A stretch of 64,000 nucleotides of DNA from UBA10103 sp964437185 (GCA_964437185.1 CAYTFU010000001.1:62001-126000), one strand, 5' to 3'; shown: positions 48,412 to 56,952, numbered from the stretch's first letter. The notes: generated by a model from the sequence alone, not told the origin. Numbers and translations are program-made.

Positions 48412-48813
48412 TTAGAGATTACTCTCTAGAGCCTGCTCGAAAAGCCTGCACCGCGCTTGCTTTGTCGCATGGTTCAGAATTACCCCAACGACGTCGATTT
48501 GATACTCGCGATTGTCGTGTGTAGCCTCCATGTAGAGTGCGGCTGTCCTAGCCACTTTACGGAGCTTCCGCGCATCCACGAGCTCCTCAGGCCGATAGTC
48601 GATTTCACGTGAACCATTCTGTGACATTTCACGTGAAACCGACTTCACCTCAACAAACCTAACTATTCCGGCCTTTTCAGCAATTATGTCGATCTCTCCC
48701 CAAGGCTTCCTAAAGTTGCGGCTGACGATTTTAAAGCCCTTTCCCTCGAGAAACTGGCATGCGATGCCCTCCCCTAGTTTGCCGATGCGCGCACGCTCGG
48801 TTTCCTTGCCCAT
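48412..48813 (-). CDS. yraN: UPF0102 (YraN) nuclease-fold protein
   Basis: 133 residues from the ATG at 48813. RIGKLGEGIACQFLEGKGFKIVSRNFRKPWGEIDIIAEKAGIVRFVEVKS contains the PD-(D/E)xK-like core (GEIDII...VEVK) of the YraN family, a predicted endonuclease-like fold of uncertain role. TACAAT at 48820-48825 is 6 nt before this ATG, which rules out the start at 48846. Two parS-like palindromes lie within the gene. Confidence 0.88.
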   Translation of the reverse strand: MGKETERARIGKLGEGIACQFLEGKGFKIVSRNFRKPWGEIDIIAEKAGIVRFVEVKSVSREMSQNGSREIDYRPEELVDARKLRKVARTAALYMEATHDNREYQIDVVGVILNHATKQARCRLFEQALESNL

Positions 48814-48949
48814 CTGGCTATTGTACACCGAATCGACCATCCCCACCTGTCAGGAGTTCGTACAAGACACCGATTCAGACCATGGTTCACGTGTAACCAC
48901 CCTTTTATGTTACTTAAGTAACAAAATTGGAGCTGTTACACGTGCCACC
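48601..48949. promoter_or_regulatory. Cluster of parS-like palindromes
   Basis: Four sites resemble the ParB site TGTTTCACGTGAAACA: 48601-48616 and 48625-48640 (the second with a perfect TTTCACGTGAAA core), 48883-48898 (TGGTTCACGTGTAACC) and 48934-48949 (TGTTACACGTGCCACC). A 16-bp perfect palindrome TGTTACTTAAGTAACA lies at 48908-48923. A chromosome-partition centromere is likely; parA and parB are not in the window. Confidence 0.55.
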
Positions 48950-48991
48950 GGGAAACAACGGCGATTTGGGCCGTTCGTTACGGACAGTCCT

Positions 48992-49020
48992 TTATCCACA
49001 TATCCACCGACTTGTCCACA
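48992..49020 (+). other. oriC: DnaA-box pair, candidate replication origin
   Basis: TTATCCACA (48992-49000, perfect DnaA box), then TATCCACC, then TTGTCCACA (49012-49020). AT-rich sequence follows to 49205. Together with the adjacent parS-like sites this is a candidate oriC; no dnaA or dnaN flanks it. Confidence 0.5.
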
Positions 49021-49205
49021 GTTTCGGACATCGTTCTATGGCCTATTTGCTGTAATTTTCTGGACTTCGTTATTTTGTCCGTAAGATTGGTGCGTTTCAT
49101 GTCCTTGTACATTAGATTTTATCGAGGTTATAAGCCATAAAATCGTCTTTTACAACACATCTTTTGCTTGACTCCAAGGCCTTACATAGAATACGTTTTC
49201 CCTAT

Positions 49206-50171
49206 ATGAAGCGTCTTGCGAGCACACATTATCAATTGTTTCTGATTTCAGTTCTTGCTCTCGCTCTTTTTTCCTTGGCCACGCCCGTGCATGCGTCTAC
49301 CATTGAGGTCTCCGCACAAACTACTGCTGTGTTGCCGCCCGCTGCAAGCGGTGCAAGCTGCGCGCCAATCGCGCCAGACATGGTTACGCCGTTTATTTAC
49401 GATGGAGCACTTCACTCATTTGAGTTTACAATCTCCGATCCATCGTACGTAGCACTCGTCGGCACGGTAGGGGATACGGCAATACCATTTCAGCTCATCA
49501 CCAGACGGGTAAACGTTGATGGTTCTCTCAGAGTACATGTAGACATTGAAACAACGCAGATTCACGGTTCTTTGCCCTTACGAGTGACTTTGCTTTCGGC
49601 GCGCGCAGGTCAATCGGCCTGCCTCGGCGTAGTTTCGATCAACATCGTCAATCCGCCAGCACCCGAAGGCCCGTCACCGCTTTCGCAAAGCACTCCGGCG
49701 CTCGATACTCCCGCCATCACGACAAAACCGACCGAGACAGACGTACCCACCCTACCGTCTGACGAACAAGTTGAAGAGACCGTACCTGCCGAGAGCGTGT
49801 CCGTGATCAATTCAATGCAAAACCCGTTGCGCGATATATGCGCTTCGGAAGTGAGCGCGTACCGCACCTGGCTTATCGTGCTCGTGCTATTTACACTCCT
49901 CGTGGGCGGAGCGTTGTGGGCAGAATTTCCGATGTCGCTCCCATGGGCGCGCACGCCTGAGCGGATTGCGACGATAATCCTCACCATGTTGCTCGCCGTG
50001 CTCGCATTCTGGTATTTCTCGGTTTCTTGCCGCGCGGCTCTCTGGATGCCACTGCTTGCCTTCTTTATAGCCGTACTCGGCCTCCTTGCGGCGTTTTGGA
50101 ACCATCCTCGCGTCACACAACTTCTCCTTGTCCAGGACTCAAAGACGATCAAACTTCCGCCAGCAAAATAA
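49206..50171 (+). CDS. Secreted/membrane protein, unknown function
   Basis: 321 residues from the ATG at 49206. Signal peptide LFLISVLALALFSLATPVHA, an Ig-like beta domain (about 25-140), a Pro/Thr/Glu-rich linker (about 155-195), and three hydrophobic helices at the C-terminus (TWLIVLVLFTLLVGGALW, IATIILTMLLAVLAFWYF, MPLLAFFIAVLGLLAAFW). Layout resembles surface proteins anchored by C-terminal membrane helices. No family recognised. Confidence 0.7.
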   Translation: MKRLASTHYQLFLISVLALALFSLATPVHASTIEVSAQTTAVLPPAASGASCAPIAPDMVTPFIYDGALHSFEFTISDPSYVALVGTVGDTAIPFQLITRRVNVDGSLRVHVDIETTQIHGSLPLRVTLLSARAGQSACLGVVSINIVNPPAPEGPSPLSQSTPALDTPAITTKPTETDVPTLPSDEQVEETVPAESVSVINSMQNPLRDICASEVSAYRTWLIVLVLFTLLVGGALWAEFPMSLPWARTPERIATIILTMLLAVLAFWYFSVSCRAALWMPLLAFFIAVLGLLAAFWNHPRVTQLLLVQDSKTIKLPPAK

Positions 50172-50242
50172 TCGCACCGTCATTGGCTCGTTCAAGCAAG
50201 TGCTGTATAATCGCCGCACTGCTCACGACGTGAGACGGTAAA

Positions 50243-50313
50243 GCGGGTATGGTTTAGTGGTAGAACGCGTCCTTGCCAAGGACGAGAGCGGAGTTCGATT
50301 CTCCGTACCCGCA
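50243..50313 (+). tRNA. tRNA-Gly (anticodon GCC)
   Basis: Acceptor GCGGGTA/TACCCGC with discriminator A; D arm GTTTAGTGGTAGAAC; anticodon stem and loop GTCC-TTGCCAA-GGAC, anticodon GCC; T arm CGGAG-TTCGATT-CTCCG. CCA not encoded. Confidence 0.95.
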
Positions 50314-50457
50314 CTACTTCGCTCTCGAGCGTAACTCGAGAGCTTCGAAGTGCACAGCACGACCCTTTTCCAGCTGTGAACATTGATGTATCGTGGCGAA
50401 GTAGCCCTTCGAAGTTCTTATGAGCGTTAGCGAAACAAGAACGAAGTAGGGCATCGC

Positions 50458-50694
50458 ATGCACTACGTATATATTCTTCGGGATTCTGTTGGCCAGCTGT
50501 ATGTCGGATACTCTGACAACTTGAAAAAAAGACTGCAGTATCATCTGAGGGGAGATGTTAAGACGACGCAAAAGTATCAGGGTGCAAAACTCATATGGTA
50601 CTGTGCCTTCGCAAACAAAAAGAAAGCTCTCTATTTTGAAAGATACTTAAAAGCAGGTTCCGGACATGCCTTTGCGAGAAAACACCTTGTATAA
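50458..50694 (+). CDS. GIY-YIG nuclease-family protein
   Basis: 78 residues. MHYVYILRDSVGQLYVGYSDNLKKRLQYH gives the paired Y-Y...G motif, Arg in LKKRL, and Glu in ALYFERYLKAGSG; the usual single-domain (UPF0213) layout. It may cut branched or nicked DNA. It lies between two tRNA genes and beside a duplicated tRNA 3' end, which suggests a mobile or homing origin. Confidence 0.88.
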   Translation: MHYVYILRDSVGQLYVGYSDNLKKRLQYHLRGDVKTTQKYQGAKLIWYCAFANKKKALYFERYLKAGSGHAFARKHLV

Positions 50695-50746
50695 AGCCTT
50701 ATCGTATCAGGACCTATCCACAGGGAGAACCGCTTGACCTTAACCA

Positions 50747-50921
50747 TGTGCTCCCGCCAGGATTCGAACCTTACAGGTTCAGTACACCTTTGCGGTTTTC
50801 TCACAGCTCCGCCGCTCGCAAACATCGCAAAGGTCTTCGAATCACTGGTCGCACGCAAAGCAGTTTGCGTGCTCGGGAGCACACATGCTTCGCTTGTGTG
50901 CTCCCGCCAGGATTCGAACCT
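50747..50921. repeat. Duplicated 3' end of tRNA-Arg with inverted repeat
   Basis: The 25 bases at 50747-50771 (TGTGCTCCCGCCAGGATTCG and 5 more) equal 50897-50921, the 3' end of tRNA-Arg. Between them CGGGAGCACACA (50874-50885) and TGTGTGCTCCCG (50895-50906) form a 12-bp stem whose right arm is the tRNA acceptor arm. The 150-bp spacing suggests an att-like or rearranged tRNA fragment. Confidence 0.75.
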
Positions 50922-50970
50922 GGAACGACAGTTCCGAAGACTGTTGTGATATCCGTTTCACCACGGGAGC
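50899..50970 (-). tRNA. tRNA-Arg (anticodon TCG)
   Basis: Minus strand: acceptor GCTCCCG/CGGGAGC with discriminator A; anticodon stem ACAGT/ACTGT, loop CTTCGGA, anticodon TCG; T arm CCAGG-TTCGAAT-CCTGG. CCA not encoded. A 25-base copy of its 3' end lies 150 bp to the left. Confidence 0.94.
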
Positions 50971-50992
50971 GTAGGGCATATAATGCACTAAA

Positions 50993-52468
50993 ATGGCCGA
51001 TATGGAAACACGATTAAACATTCCGGAAGAAGCAGGCAATCTTTGCAAGGCACTCAAAGATGCGGGGTTCGAGGCGTATTTAGTGGGCGGCTGCGTGCGC
51101 GATTCGCTCCTCAATCGAGAGCCGAAAGATTGGGACATCACAACCAACGCCACACCAGAAGAAATTCAAAAGCTTTTCTCCGACACTTTTTACGAAAACG
51201 ATTACGGTACGGTCGGCGTGGTTACGCAATCTGAAAACCCGCGACTCAAGGTGATTGAGATTACCCCGTACCGCACCGAGGGGAAGTACACGAACGCACG
51301 TCACCCTGATTCTGTGGCTTTTAGCGACACTCTTTCTGAGGATCTGAAGAGGCGCGACTTCACCATCAATGCGATTGCGTACGACCCGATTACGCACACC
51401 CTTGTTGATGAACACGGGGGAAGGGAAGATCTGCTCTCTCGACGCATTAAGACAGTCGGGAACCCCTCAGAGAGATTCGGCGAGGACGCGCTACGTATGC
51501 TTCGTGCAGTGCGCCTCTCTGCAGAGCTCGATTTCGTGATAGATGCAGAAACTGCACAGGGAATCGTGACAAAAGCTGATCAACTCCAAAAAATATCACG
51601 CGAACGCGTGCGCGACGAGCTTATCCGCGTTCTTGAGAGTGACCGCCCGATGCAGGCCCTCTACGTTGCCCAAAAACTCGGCCTCGTGAAACACATCATC
51701 CCCGAGCTCGAGGAGGGGATCGGATGCGCGCAAAACCAGGCGCACTCCTTCGATGTATTTGAGCACCTCATGCGCGCGCTTCAATATGCGGCAGATCAGA
51801 AATGGTCACTCGACGTGCGTCTTGCTGCGCTCCTCCACGACGTAGGCAAGCCAGCGACCCGCCTGTGGTCGGATGAGAAAAAAGACTGGACATTCCATGG
51901 ACACGACGTCGTGAGCGCAAAGATGGCCAAACGAATTCTCACTGATTTGCGTTTTCCCAAAGAAACGATCGAAAAAGTTTCCAAGCTCGTGAGGCTTCAC
52001 ATGTTTTTCTCCGACCCCGACCAAATCACCCTCTCCGCAGTCCGTCGCGTGATATCAAAGGTTGGTACGGAACATATTACCGATCTCCTCAATCTCCGCG
52101 TATGCGATCGCATCGGAACCGGCCGTCCAAAAGCGCATCCCTTCCGCCTACGAAAGTATATGTCGATGATCGACGAAGCTATGCGAGACCCCGTGTCGGT
52201 GGCAATGCTCAAAATAGACGGCTCAAAATTGATAGAAATTGGGGAAAAGCCGAGCCCCCGCATCGGATGGATATTGCACGCACTCCTCGAAGAAGTGCTC
52301 GATGAGCCTGCAAAAAACACCGAAGAATACTTGCGCGAACGGACCGAACAGCTTATGAAATTGACTGAGGAAGAGTTACGCGCCTTGGGAGAAGCGGGAA
52401 AGGATCGTAAGGAGGGAGAGGACGAGGCGGCGGTGCAGGAACTGCGGAAAAAACACCGCGTGAGCTAA
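50993..52468 (+). CDS. cca: CCA-adding tRNA nucleotidyltransferase with HD domain
   Basis: 491 residues. Nucleotidyltransferase head: AYLVGGCVRDSLLNREPKDWDITT with the DWD metal site, then SEDLKRRDFTINAIAYD and GEDALRMLRAVRLSAEL (NTP-binding EDxxR). HD domain LDVRLAALLHDVGKPATRLW (about 275-295). It adds CCA to tRNAs, which fits the tRNA genes here that all lack encoded CCA. TATAAT at 50979-50984 ends 8 nt before the ATG. Confidence 0.94.
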   Translation: MADMETRLNIPEEAGNLCKALKDAGFEAYLVGGCVRDSLLNREPKDWDITTNATPEEIQKLFSDTFYENDYGTVGVVTQSENPRLKVIEITPYRTEGKYTNARHPDSVAFSDTLSEDLKRRDFTINAIAYDPITHTLVDEHGGREDLLSRRIKTVGNPSERFGEDALRMLRAVRLSAELDFVIDAETAQGIVTKADQLQKISRERVRDELIRVLESDRPMQALYVAQKLGLVKHIIPELEEGIGCAQNQAHSFDVFEHLMRALQYAADQKWSLDVRLAALLHDVGKPATRLWSDEKKDWTFHGHDVVSAKMAKRILTDLRFPKETIEKVSKLVRLHMFFSDPDQITLSAVRRVISKVGTEHITDLLNLRVCDRIGTGRPKAHPFRLRKYMSMIDEAMRDPVSVAMLKIDGSKLIEIGEKPSPRIGWILHALLEEVLDEPAKNTEEYLRERTEQLMKLTEEELRALGEAGKDRKEGEDEAAVQELRKKHRVS

Positions 52469-52928
52469 CCCTGCTTCGCTGCAAACCCCATTAGAGAATG
52501 GGGCCTTGCGACAAATAGCATGATTCATGAAAGACGATCTACAAACGCGGAGTAAAATGTTCTCTCGGATTCTCTAACGGGGCAAGAGAAAATGCCGCCT
52601 CACCTGGCGACCCTTTTTCTATTTTAGGTCGCCGCCGTGAAGCGGCATTTGTGTTTGTCTCCGTGCTTCTAAAAGCTACTTGAGATAATGATTTTCGGTA
52701 CGTTTGCATTCAATCGATCGCAGAGGCGACCGTTATATTTTTATGCGAGAGTACCTAGTATCGTTATTTACTCGTTTACTTTTTGCGCAACGAGAGACGG
52801 AAAGAACATTCAGGAACTCTATTGAGTTCCTACAAGCAATAATATCCTCATATCGGACAGTGTAAAGGACATCCATGTGGATAACCTTTGTCCTTTATAT
52901 CGGACATCCTGACACGTCCAATATGTGG
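52469..52928. other. 460-bp gene-less region with hairpins
   Basis: CCCCATT-AGAG-AATGGGG (about 52486-52503). A longer two-part hairpin at 52589-52649 with outer arms AAATGCCGC/GCGGCATTT and inner arms GGCGACC/GGTCGCC. AAAGGACA and TGTCCTTT (52864-52896) flank a TGTGGATAA DnaA-box-like site. No protein frame is convincing; the frame at 52875-53516 is antisense to xth. Confidence 0.4.
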
Positions 52929-53726
52929 CTACAAATCAATATCGAGCAAGATGGGGCAGTGATCCGAGCCAAGTACTTGAGGGTATATTCGGGCGGCCTT
53001 CACCTGAGATTTGAGCGCTTCACTGACAAAAAAATAGTCGATACGCCATCCGACATTGCGCTCGCGCGCATTGCCGAAGTTACTCCACCACGTATAGTGC
53101 CCGTTGCCTTGCGTGAAAATTCTGAACGTATCAACAAAACCCTCCTCGACAATTACATCAATTCCGCCACGCTCTTCCTTTGTAAATCCATGATCGCCTT
53201 CATTCTCCTTCGGCTTGGCCAAGTCATCGGGAGTATGGGCGACATTGAGGTCCCCGCAGAAAATCACGGGTTTCCGCTTTTCGAGCTGTTTCACAAATGC
53301 AAAAAATGCAGGGTCCCAGTGCTTGTGGCGGAGTGTAAGGCGGCTAAGATCGGGTTTCGCGTTGGGAGTGTAGACATTGACCACAAAAACGGATTCATAT
53401 TCCGCCGTAACGACCCGCCCCTCCTCATTGGGGTCGCCATACCCATCCTTGAGTTTGTATTTAGTGAGAATATCCTCCGGAAAACCGAAAATAAGGCTCA
53501 GAGGCTTGGTTTTTGAGAAAATCGCGGTGCCCGCATACCCTCTCCGGCCCTTAGAAGAGTTCCAATATTCATCATACTCGGGCAAATCAACCTCCGACTG
53601 ATGCTCCTCTGCCTTCGTCTCTTGGAAGCAGGCAATATCTGGCCTGACCTTTTCGAGAAAGGGGACAAGAGCATTTTTCCGATGGATACTGCGAATGCCG
53701 TTTACATTCCACGACACGAGTTTCAT
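52929..53726 (-). CDS. xth: Exodeoxyribonuclease III (AP endonuclease)
   Basis: 265 residues. Signature motifs: LVSWNVNGIRS, CFQETKAEEHQ, FVVNVYTPNAKPD, VIFCGDLNVAHTPDDLA, GWRIDYFFVSEAL and GSDHCPILLDI. These hold the Mg and catalytic His-Asp residues. It cuts at abasic sites and trims 3' ends in base-excision repair. It follows the XerC/D gene on the same strand; TAGGAT at 53733-53738 lies 6 nt before its ATG. Confidence 0.95.
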   Translation of the reverse strand: MKLVSWNVNGIRSIHRKNALVPFLEKVRPDIACFQETKAEEHQSEVDLPEYDEYWNSSKGRRGYAGTAIFSKTKPLSLIFGFPEDILTKYKLKDGYGDPNEEGRVVTAEYESVFVVNVYTPNAKPDLSRLTLRHKHWDPAFFAFVKQLEKRKPVIFCGDLNVAHTPDDLAKPKENEGDHGFTKEERGGIDVIVEEGFVDTFRIFTQGNGHYTWWSNFGNARERNVGWRIDYFFVSEALKSQVKAARIYPQVLGSDHCPILLDIDL

Positions 53727-53744
53727 GCGAGCATCCTAGCACGA

Positions 53745-54680
53745 CTACTTCCTTCGTTTCCCGTGGAACGCCTGATGTACCGACCGAAGGTGCTTGTCGG
53801 TGACGTGCGTGTAGACTTGCGTTGTCGCAATGTTGGCGTGACCCAAGAGCGCCTGCACACTTCGAAGATCCGCGCCATTTTCCAGAAGGTCGGTCGCGAA
53901 GCTGTGACGAATTACATGGGGAGTCACCTTGCGGGTGATGCCAGCCTTGATTGCATACTGTTTCACAAGCCGCTCGACTGATCGAGGTGTAATCCGGTGC
54001 AGATCTTGATTGCCACCTTTCTTGCCCTGCGAAGCTTTGGCGAAGGAGGGGCCGTACGACACAAAGAGCGCGTCGCTCATGTCGCCGCGTTTCTTAATAT
54101 ACGCCGCGACGGCAGCCTTCGCAGAAGGGGAGAGGAAGACGACACGCACCTTCTCACCCTTACCCCGGACAGAAAACTCATCTCGCGATAGGTCTAAGTC
54201 GTGATTCAGACCGCACAGCTCAGAGACACGGAGGCCCGTGGAGAAGAAAAGCTCAAGAATTGCGCGATCACGCAGGGCTGGGAGCTCCTCACCCTGCGGC
54301 GCCTTCAGTATCCTGTTTAACTCATCGGCAGTAATGAGGTCGAGATCTCGTCCTCCTACTTTGGCGAGCTCTATGCGCTCAGGGTTCAAAGACTCTATGT
54401 CTCGCTTGCGCAAGAATTTGAGAAACGCGCGCAATGCGATGAGGTGGTAATTCTGCGTATTTTTCTTCATTGTGCCCGACACACCGCCCGATCTATTGAG
54501 CGTAATGCGAAACTCCCGGACCTTCTGCTCGGTAATCTGAGTAGGGGAGCTCACCTTTGCAAAGTTCAAAAATCGCATGAGGTACCGATCGTAATTCTCA
54601 ACCGTCTTCACCCCGCGCCCTTTCTCAATCTCAATGTATTCCAAAAATTGCGTCTTGAGCGACTTCAAATCTGCAGCCAT
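53745..54680 (-). CDS. xerC: Tyrosine recombinase XerC/XerD
   Basis: 311 residues. N-terminal SAM-like domain (residues 1-95) and catalytic domain with Arg in FSTGLRVSELCGL, Lys in VRGKGEKVRVV, HVIRHSFATDLLENG (HxxR), LGHANIATT and the Tyr nucleophile in TQVYTHVTDKHLR. It resolves chromosome dimers at dif. Residues about 211-220 (GPSFAKASQG) come from the 28-bp palindromic element also found in nusA, lying in a loop before the HxxR box. TAGAAT at 54687-54692 is 6 nt before the ATG. Confidence 0.93.
   Translation of the reverse strand: MAADLKSLKTQFLEYIEIEKGRGVKTVENYDRYLMRFLNFAKVSSPTQITEQKVREFRITLNRSGGVSGTMKKNTQNYHLIALRAFLKFLRKRDIESLNPERIELAKVGGRDLDLITADELNRILKAPQGEELPALRDRAILELFFSTGLRVSELCGLNHDLDLSRDEFSVRGKGEKVRVVFLSPSAKAAVAAYIKKRGDMSDALFVSYGPSFAKASQGKKGGNQDLHRITPRSVERLVKQYAIKAGITRKVTPHVIRHSFATDLLENGADLRSVQALLGHANIATTQVYTHVTDKHLRSVHQAFHGKRRK
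54023..54050 (+). repeat. 28-bp palindromic element, copy in xerC
   Basis: Starts TGCCCTGCGAAGCTTT and ends GGCGAAGGAGGG; 25 of 28 bases match the nusA copy at 28145-28172. Relative to its host gene it is inverted compared with nusA, yet is also open in frame. Confidence 0.75.
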
Positions 54681-54798
54681 GCCCCCATTCTACCAACAAA
54701 CATTGTGCGACGAATTCGTTTGCGCTGCCACAAAGTTTATGGTTTCATATTGCACAACACAAGGTCGCTGCGATTTTGTGTAGAATAGGGAGCTCAAG

Positions 54799-55044
54799 AT
54801 GGCCGACCCGATCGACATCTACGAGGGGCTTAGCGTGCAAAAAGGCAACATGCCGACTCGCCCCAACGACTACTACGGATGCGTGCTGCCGAGTCTCTAC
54901 AGAAAAGGTGACGACCCCAAAAGGAGTGCGGCCTTCAGGGATCGAGCCCTTGCCTACTTCGGCCCTGGAGGATTCCTCGAAAAACAAGGGGTCATGATTG
55001 ATCGACGCGATCCGACCGTATCCGACGATACATTCGCCCGATAA
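54799..55044 (+). CDS. Hypothetical protein, 81 residues
   Basis: MADPIDIYEGLSVQKG..., ending PTVSDDTFAR. AGGGAGC lies 6 nt before the ATG. Contains YYGCVLPSLYRKGDDPKRSAAFRDRALAYFGPGGF; no known domain. Followed by a terminator with a good T-run, so it is a short single-gene unit like other orphans here. Divergent from the xerC gene. Confidence 0.6.
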   Translation: MADPIDIYEGLSVQKGNMPTRPNDYYGCVLPSLYRKGDDPKRSAAFRDRALAYFGPGGFLEKQGVMIDRRDPTVSDDTFAR

Positions 55045-55070
55045 CTACGCAGCTCCAGCTGCGCCACCTC

Positions 55071-55102
55071 GAAGACGGCAAACTCAGCCGTCTTCATTTT
55101 TT
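55071..55102 (+). terminator. Intrinsic terminator
   Basis: GAAGACGGC (55071-55079), 7-nt loop, GCCGTCTTC (55087-55095), then ATTTTTT. It abuts the stop of the convergent rarA gene. Confidence 0.88.
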
Positions 55103-56325
55103 CATGTGTCCTTTAAATACTTTTTCTTTTTTATCTTTTCTGGAAGAAACGATTCTGTGTCGCTTGTCCCGAGTTTATTCGAGGGATACATTTCATACCC
55201 TTTTCCATAGTCCAACCCTTTCATTAGTTTCGTCGGGGCGTTGCGGAGTTTGAGGGGAATGGGGAGGTTGCCGAATTTTTTGACGTCGTCGAGTGCAGCA
55301 AAGATTGCGTCGTAGGCGCGACGATCTTTCTTACATTGCGCGAGGTAGGCTGCCCCGTGCGCGAGATTGATGGTCGCTTCGGGATAGCCGATTTTGCTCA
55401 CTGCATCAAACACTGCGTTTGCGACCACGAGCGCGGTCGGCTGTGCGAGGCCTATGTCTTCGCTCGCAAAAATAACCATACGCCGCGCGATAAATTTGGG
55501 ATCCTCACCCGCTTCCACCATGCGCGCCAAGTAGTAGAGCGCGGCGTCGGGCTGCGAAGCGCGCAAAGATTTAATAAACGCGCTCACGGTGTTGTAGTGC
55601 TCCTCGCCCTTCTTGTCATACCGAATGTGTCGCGATTGGGCCACCTCTTTCAGATTCTCGAGGGTGATCTTTCCGTAGAGACTCTGCGTAGTCTCGAGTG
55701 TTGTGATCGCCTGGCGCGCATCTCCGCCAGCCATGCGAAAAATCCAATCACGTGCCGTCTTCGGCAATTTTATTTTCGTCCGCGCCAAAATTTTTTCCAT
55801 CTCCGTCTCTGTGTGTTCGTTGAGCACAAACACGCGACACCGAGAGAGGAGCGGAGCGATGATCTCAAAACTCGGGTTCTCCGTGGTCGCTCCAATGAAT
55901 GTAATGTCGCCGCGCTCGACAAATGGTAGGAGAAAATCTTGTTGTGCTTTATTAAAACGGTGAATCTCGTCGACGAAAAGTATTTTCGGCTTTCGCGTGA
56001 GGAGCGTTCCGCGAGTTCCGACGACCTTCTTGATATCCTCCTTTCCTGAATCCACGGCGGATAATTCGTAAAACTCCGCGCCGATAGCATTCGCGTAAAT
56101 TCGCGCGAGCGTCGTCTTCCCCGAACCGGGAGGCCCCCACAGGATGAAGGAGAAGAGCTCGTTCTTTTCTATCGCGACACGGAGTGGTTTCCCCGGACCC
56201 GTCAAATGCTCCTGCCCCACGAATTCGTCGAGCTTCTTCGGCCTTATCCTTGAGGCGAGAGGCTCTCGGTTTCCATCACGAACGTGCGAGGGATAGGAAA
56301 CCGCAGTGCCTTTGAGGTGTTCCAT
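55102..56325 (-). CDS. rarA: Replication-associated recombination protein A (AAA ATPase)
   Basis: 407 residues. PLASRIRPKKLDEFVGQEHLTGPGKPL, Walker A ILWGPPGSGKTTLARI (about 62), Walker B KILFVDEIHRFNKAQQDFLLP, sensor FIGATTENPSFEI, and the C-terminal MgsA/YrvN tetramerisation part with ARRMVIFASEDIGLAQP. It acts at stalled replication forks. TAGAAT at 56332-56337 is 6 nt before the ATG. Confidence 0.95.
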   Translation of the reverse strand: MEHLKGTAVSYPSHVRDGNREPLASRIRPKKLDEFVGQEHLTGPGKPLRVAIEKNELFSFILWGPPGSGKTTLARIYANAIGAEFYELSAVDSGKEDIKKVVGTRGTLLTRKPKILFVDEIHRFNKAQQDFLLPFVERGDITFIGATTENPSFEIIAPLLSRCRVFVLNEHTETEMEKILARTKIKLPKTARDWIFRMAGGDARQAITTLETTQSLYGKITLENLKEVAQSRHIRYDKKGEEHYNTVSAFIKSLRASQPDAALYYLARMVEAGEDPKFIARRMVIFASEDIGLAQPTALVVANAVFDAVSKIGYPEATINLAHGAAYLAQCKKDRRAYDAIFAALDDVKKFGNLPIPLKLRNAPTKLMKGLDYGKGYEMYPSNKLGTSDTESFLPEKIKKKKYLKDT

Positions 56326-56407
56326 ACGCCCATTCTACGCCCAACCGTACTTTATACACACACCCCTCATCTTGCGCATCTGTTTTTTTGCGATATCGTG
56401 TCGATAT

Positions 56408-56935
56408 ATGAATATACAAACTATCATTATTGGTATCGTCGTTATTATTGTTATCGCTGTTGGTGGGTACGGAATTTATAGTTCTAAGTCTGCTCCTGCC
56501 GCTCCGGCAGATGCCCCCACGGACCAAGCAGCTAATACCCAGCCCGCAGCGGGCGGCGCAGATCAGGTACAAGGTCAGGATGTGAAGGTCGGTACGGGCC
56601 GAGAAGCAAAGCCGGGTGACACCGTTTCGGTGCTCTACGTCGGTAAATTCTCCGATGGCACCGTTTTCGACAGCTCAGCAGCACATGGCGGCGAGCCGCT
56701 CACGTTTGTCTTGGGTTCAAATGGCCTCATCCCTGGCTTCCAGGTAGGCATCAACACCATGAAGGAAGGCGGTCAGAGACTGCTCTCGATCCCACCGTCT
56801 CTCGGATATGGAGCTGAGGACGTCAAAGATCCCTCCGGTAAGGTGATCATACCTGCAAATTCGACCCTTATTTTCGAAATCGAGCTTGTGAAGGTCGCCG
56901 ACACTCCGGCAGCACCCGCCTCAGAGACACCGTAA
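56408..56935 (+). CDS. Membrane-anchored FKBP-type peptidyl-prolyl isomerase
   Basis: 175 residues from the ATG at 56408. N-terminal anchor TIIIGIVVIIVIAVGGYGIY, an Ala/Pro/Gln-rich linker (about 25-50), and one FKBP domain (GREAKPGDTVSVLYVGKFSDGTVFDSSA...LIPGFQVGINTMKEGGQRLLSIPPSLGYGAED...LIFEIELVKV). It should speed proline isomerisation of proteins outside the membrane. This may compensate for the missing PPIase domain of the trigger factor, but on the other side of the membrane. Followed by its own terminator. Confidence 0.92.
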   Translation: MNIQTIIIGIVVIIVIAVGGYGIYSSKSAPAAPADAPTDQAANTQPAAGGADQVQGQDVKVGTGREAKPGDTVSVLYVGKFSDGTVFDSSAAHGGEPLTFVLGSNGLIPGFQVGINTMKEGGQRLLSIPPSLGYGAEDVKDPSGKVIIPANSTLIFEIELVKVADTPAAPASETP

Positions 56936-56952
56936 TCCGTCGCTCTAAACAT

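Noticed and set aside
52875..53516. 213-codon plus-strand frame
   Set aside because: Antisense shadow of the well-supported xth gene.
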